Assembly (NCBI RefSeq): GCF_001612965.1
Contig: NZ_BDBL01000005.1
Coordinates: forward strand, 236,765 to 300,764
Direction of reading: 5' to 3'
DNA from: Nocardia kruczakiae NBRC 101016
GTDB lineage: Bacteria > Actinomycetota > Actinomycetes > Mycobacteriales > Mycobacteriaceae
Length of the DNA stretch: 64,000 bases
In this document: positions 62,430-64,000 of the stretch, one piece after another
How positions within the stretch are numbered: position 1 is the stretch's first letter
Layout of the letters: each line of letters starts with the position of its first letter
The notes under the pieces: model-generated
The model's input: only the letters and a program-made list of their open reading frames with translations
Databases searched by the model: none
What the model was told of the DNA's origin: nothing
Made by a program: the position numbers and the translations under genes

Positions 62430-64000
62430 TCAGTTCACGCAGGGTATGTCGGATCCGATGCTGGTGGTGACCGGCTTACCGGAGTCGGGGCGGTCGTCGG
62501 TGGTGGCGGTGGTCGACGCCGAGCTGCTGCCGCCGCTGGTGGTCGTGGTGAGCCCGGTCGTGGGGTCGGTGGTGGTCACCGTCGACGCCGAGGACGAGGT
62601 GAGGCTGTCGGGCATGCTGAAATCGCTGCCGATGACGATCTTCACCGTCCCGGGATCGAGGGATTTCGAGGCGGCCGTGGGCAGTCCGCCCAGCATGTCG
62701 GCGGCCTGGGTGGCGTCGGTGTCGGCGCCGGAGCCGAAGTACACGACCGAACTGGATCCGTCGCTGTAGGTGGCGTTGCCGACGGTGCCCTTGCGGAAGC
62801 CCTTGTCGACCAGCGCCGTGGACACCTTGGCCGCCATTCCGCCGGCTCCGCCGGCGTTGACGACGTCGATGGTGCTGGTGGGGGTGGTGGTCGGGGCGCT
62901 GGACTGTGGTTCGGCCACCCCGAAGGCGGTGCGCACGGTCTTCTTGATCGCGGCCGGGTCGACGATGTTGACGTCCTGGCCGTCGACGGTGTCGTAGGCC
63001 TTCACCGGCAGGGTCTGGAATTCGATCGGAATGGATCCGGCGCGGCCGAGGGTCTGGGCGAAGTCGAGCAGGTTCCAGCCCTGGGAGAGCACGATGTCGT
63101 TCTGCGCCGCGGTGATCAGGTCCTGCAACTTGCCGATATTGGTCAGGGTTCCCGAATCCTTGAGCTGTTTGGCGACCGAGGTCAGGAATGCCTGCTGGCG
63201 GTGGGTGCGGTCGAGGTCGCCGTTGTCGAGGCCGTGGCGCTGGCGCACGAACGACAGCGCGTTGGCGGCGTCGAGATGCTGGCGGCCCGCGGGGAACACC
63301 GCGCCGGAGTAGTACTCGTCGTCGACGGCGTGGTTGAGGCACACGTCGACGCCGCCGAGGATGTTGGCCAGATCGTAGAAACCGACCAGCGAGATCTCGG
63401 CGAATCGGTTGATCGGCACCCCGGTGAGCTGTTTGACCGTCTGCACGATCGATTCGCGCCCGGCCTCGCGGCCCTGGCGTTCGAGTTCGACCTTGTCCTT
63501 GACGCCCTGGTTCTCCAGTTTCTGTTCCACCGACGCCTTTTTCAGCCCGTAGGCCTCCTTGATCTTGGCGTGGTCGTAGCCGGGGATACCGGAGACCGAG
63601 ACATAATCGTCGCGCGGGATGGAGAAGGCGGTGACCTTCTTCAGATCCTTCGGAATATGAACCAGGATCAGCGAATTGGCGTTGTAGCCACCTTCGCTGC
63701 CGTCACCGGCGTGCAACTGGTCGAGGATGTTCTTGGGCAGGTCGTTGCCGTTCTGGTCCTTGCGGGTGTCCAGGCCGATCAGCAGGATGTTCAGATCGCC
63801 GTCGAGCGCGGCCGCATCGGCCTCGCTGATCGCGTTGGACCGGGTGAAACCCTGATCGACGCTGCGCTCGGTGTAATAGGCCAGGCCGGTGCCACTGACC
63901 ACGACCACGGCCGTCACCGCCGCCAGCAGGCGACCACCGACCCGCACGGCCCTACCGCCGCGATTCGGGCGCGGCGGCGGTGCGGTGCGGGCGCGTCGGG
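62430..64000 (-). CDS. LCP (LytR-CpsA-Psr) family ligase with LytR_C domain, 5' end beyond window
   Basis: At least 523 residues visible; the frame stays open to the right edge through a Pro/Arg-rich segment (APPPRPNRGGRAVRV), so the GTG at 63947 is probably internal. A membrane helix (LLAAVTAVVVVSGTGLAYY) is followed by the extracytoplasmic LCP domain: ILLIGLDTRKD, FSIPRDDYVSV, and SFVRQRHGLDNGDLDRTHRQQ near the end, with the Arg/Asp residues that bind the polyprenyl pyrophosphate. Then comes a LytR_C domain (TIDVVNAGGAGGMAAKV) and a Ser/Thr-rich tail. LCP proteins attach arabinogalactan or similar polymers to peptidoglycan. Confidence 0.94.
   Translation of the reverse strand, partial: RRARTAPPPRPNRGGRAVRVGGRLLAAVTAVVVVSGTGLAYYTERSVDQGFTRSNAISEADAAALDGDLNILLIGLDTRKDQNGNDLPKNILDQLHAGDGSEGGYNANSLILVHIPKDLKKVTAFSIPRDDYVSVSGIPGYDHAKIKEAYGLKKASVEQKLENQGVKDKVELERQGREAGRESIVQTVKQLTGVPINRFAEISLVGFYDLANILGGVDVCLNHAVDDEYYSGAVFPAGRQHLDAANALSFVRQRHGLDNGDLDRTHRQQAFLTSVAKQLKDSGTLTNIGKLQDLITAAQNDIVLSQGWNLLDFAQTLGRAGSIPIEFQTLPVKAYDTVDGQDVNIVDPAAIKKTVRTAFGVAEPQSSAPTTTPTSTIDVVNAGGAGGMAAKVSTALVDKGFRKGTVGNATYSDGSSSVVYFGSGADTDATQAADMLGGLPTAASKSLDPGTVKIVIGSDFSMPDSLTSSSASTVTTTDPTTGLTTTTSGGSSSASTTATTDDRPDSGKPVTTSIGSDIPCVN

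Overview
The window looks like chromosome of a mycolic-acid actinomycete, most likely Nocardia or a close relative. The DNA is very G+C rich. It carries a mycolyltransferase/Ag85-like secreted esterase, a KasA/KasB-type ketoacyl synthase, an LCP-family wall ligase, actinobacterial LexA, and a rifampicin monooxygenase that closely matches what I recall of Nocardia farcinica Rox. I see no rRNA, tRNA, CRISPR array, plasmid or prophage module.

Layout. 1-2 kb: end of the nuo (complex I) operon (nuoM tail, nuoN). 2-7 kb: an S-adenosylmethionine methyltransferase, a Tat-exported cyclase, a small minus-strand envelope set (HdeD, maltokinase-cap-like protein, DUF4232 lipoprotein) and a P450. 7-14 kb: narGHJI, all joined by 4-base overlaps. 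14-21 kb: an atypical SDR, an EamA exporter, a TipA-like MerR regulator, then a TetR regulator divergent from a single-chain acyl-CoA carboxylase with a near-perfect palindromic operator between them. 21-24 kb: a second methyltransferase paralogue, a zinc-motif coiled-coil protein with a repeat-rich upstream region, a DinB protein and a short LuxR-type regulator.

24-38.6 kb is the most interesting part and looks like a small, apparently unlinked biosynthetic locus: an MFS exporter divergent from its TetR regulator, a dimodular NRPS (C-A-T-C-A-T-TE), and directly behind it a flavin monooxygenase fused to a condensation-like domain whose catalytic histidines are replaced. The first A domain reads as serine-specific with the EntF signature. 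An enoyl-CoA hydratase and a double-hotdog thioesterase lie divergently on the other side. A reasonable model is an acylated or otherwise capped Ser-X product that is oxidised by the fused flavoenzyme and exported by the MFS pump. The product is unknown.

38.6-46 kb: rifampicin monooxygenase with a rifamycin-associated element (RAE) palindrome upstream, a GNAT, a lone tyrosine recombinase, an amidase, a TetR/NmrA-like SDR divergent pair with four copies of one operator motif, a metallophosphoesterase remnant and a LysE transporter. 46-60 kb: a BisC-like molybdoenzyme, two Tat-exported GH1 glycosidase paralogues about 9 kb apart, an orphan HypX, an EthA-like Baeyer-Villiger monooxygenase, a KasA/B homologue and a GT39-type membrane glycosyltransferase. 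60-64 kb: an XRE regulator with a decayed SDR neighbour, the Ag85-like esterase, lexA, and an LCP-LytR_C protein that runs off the right edge.
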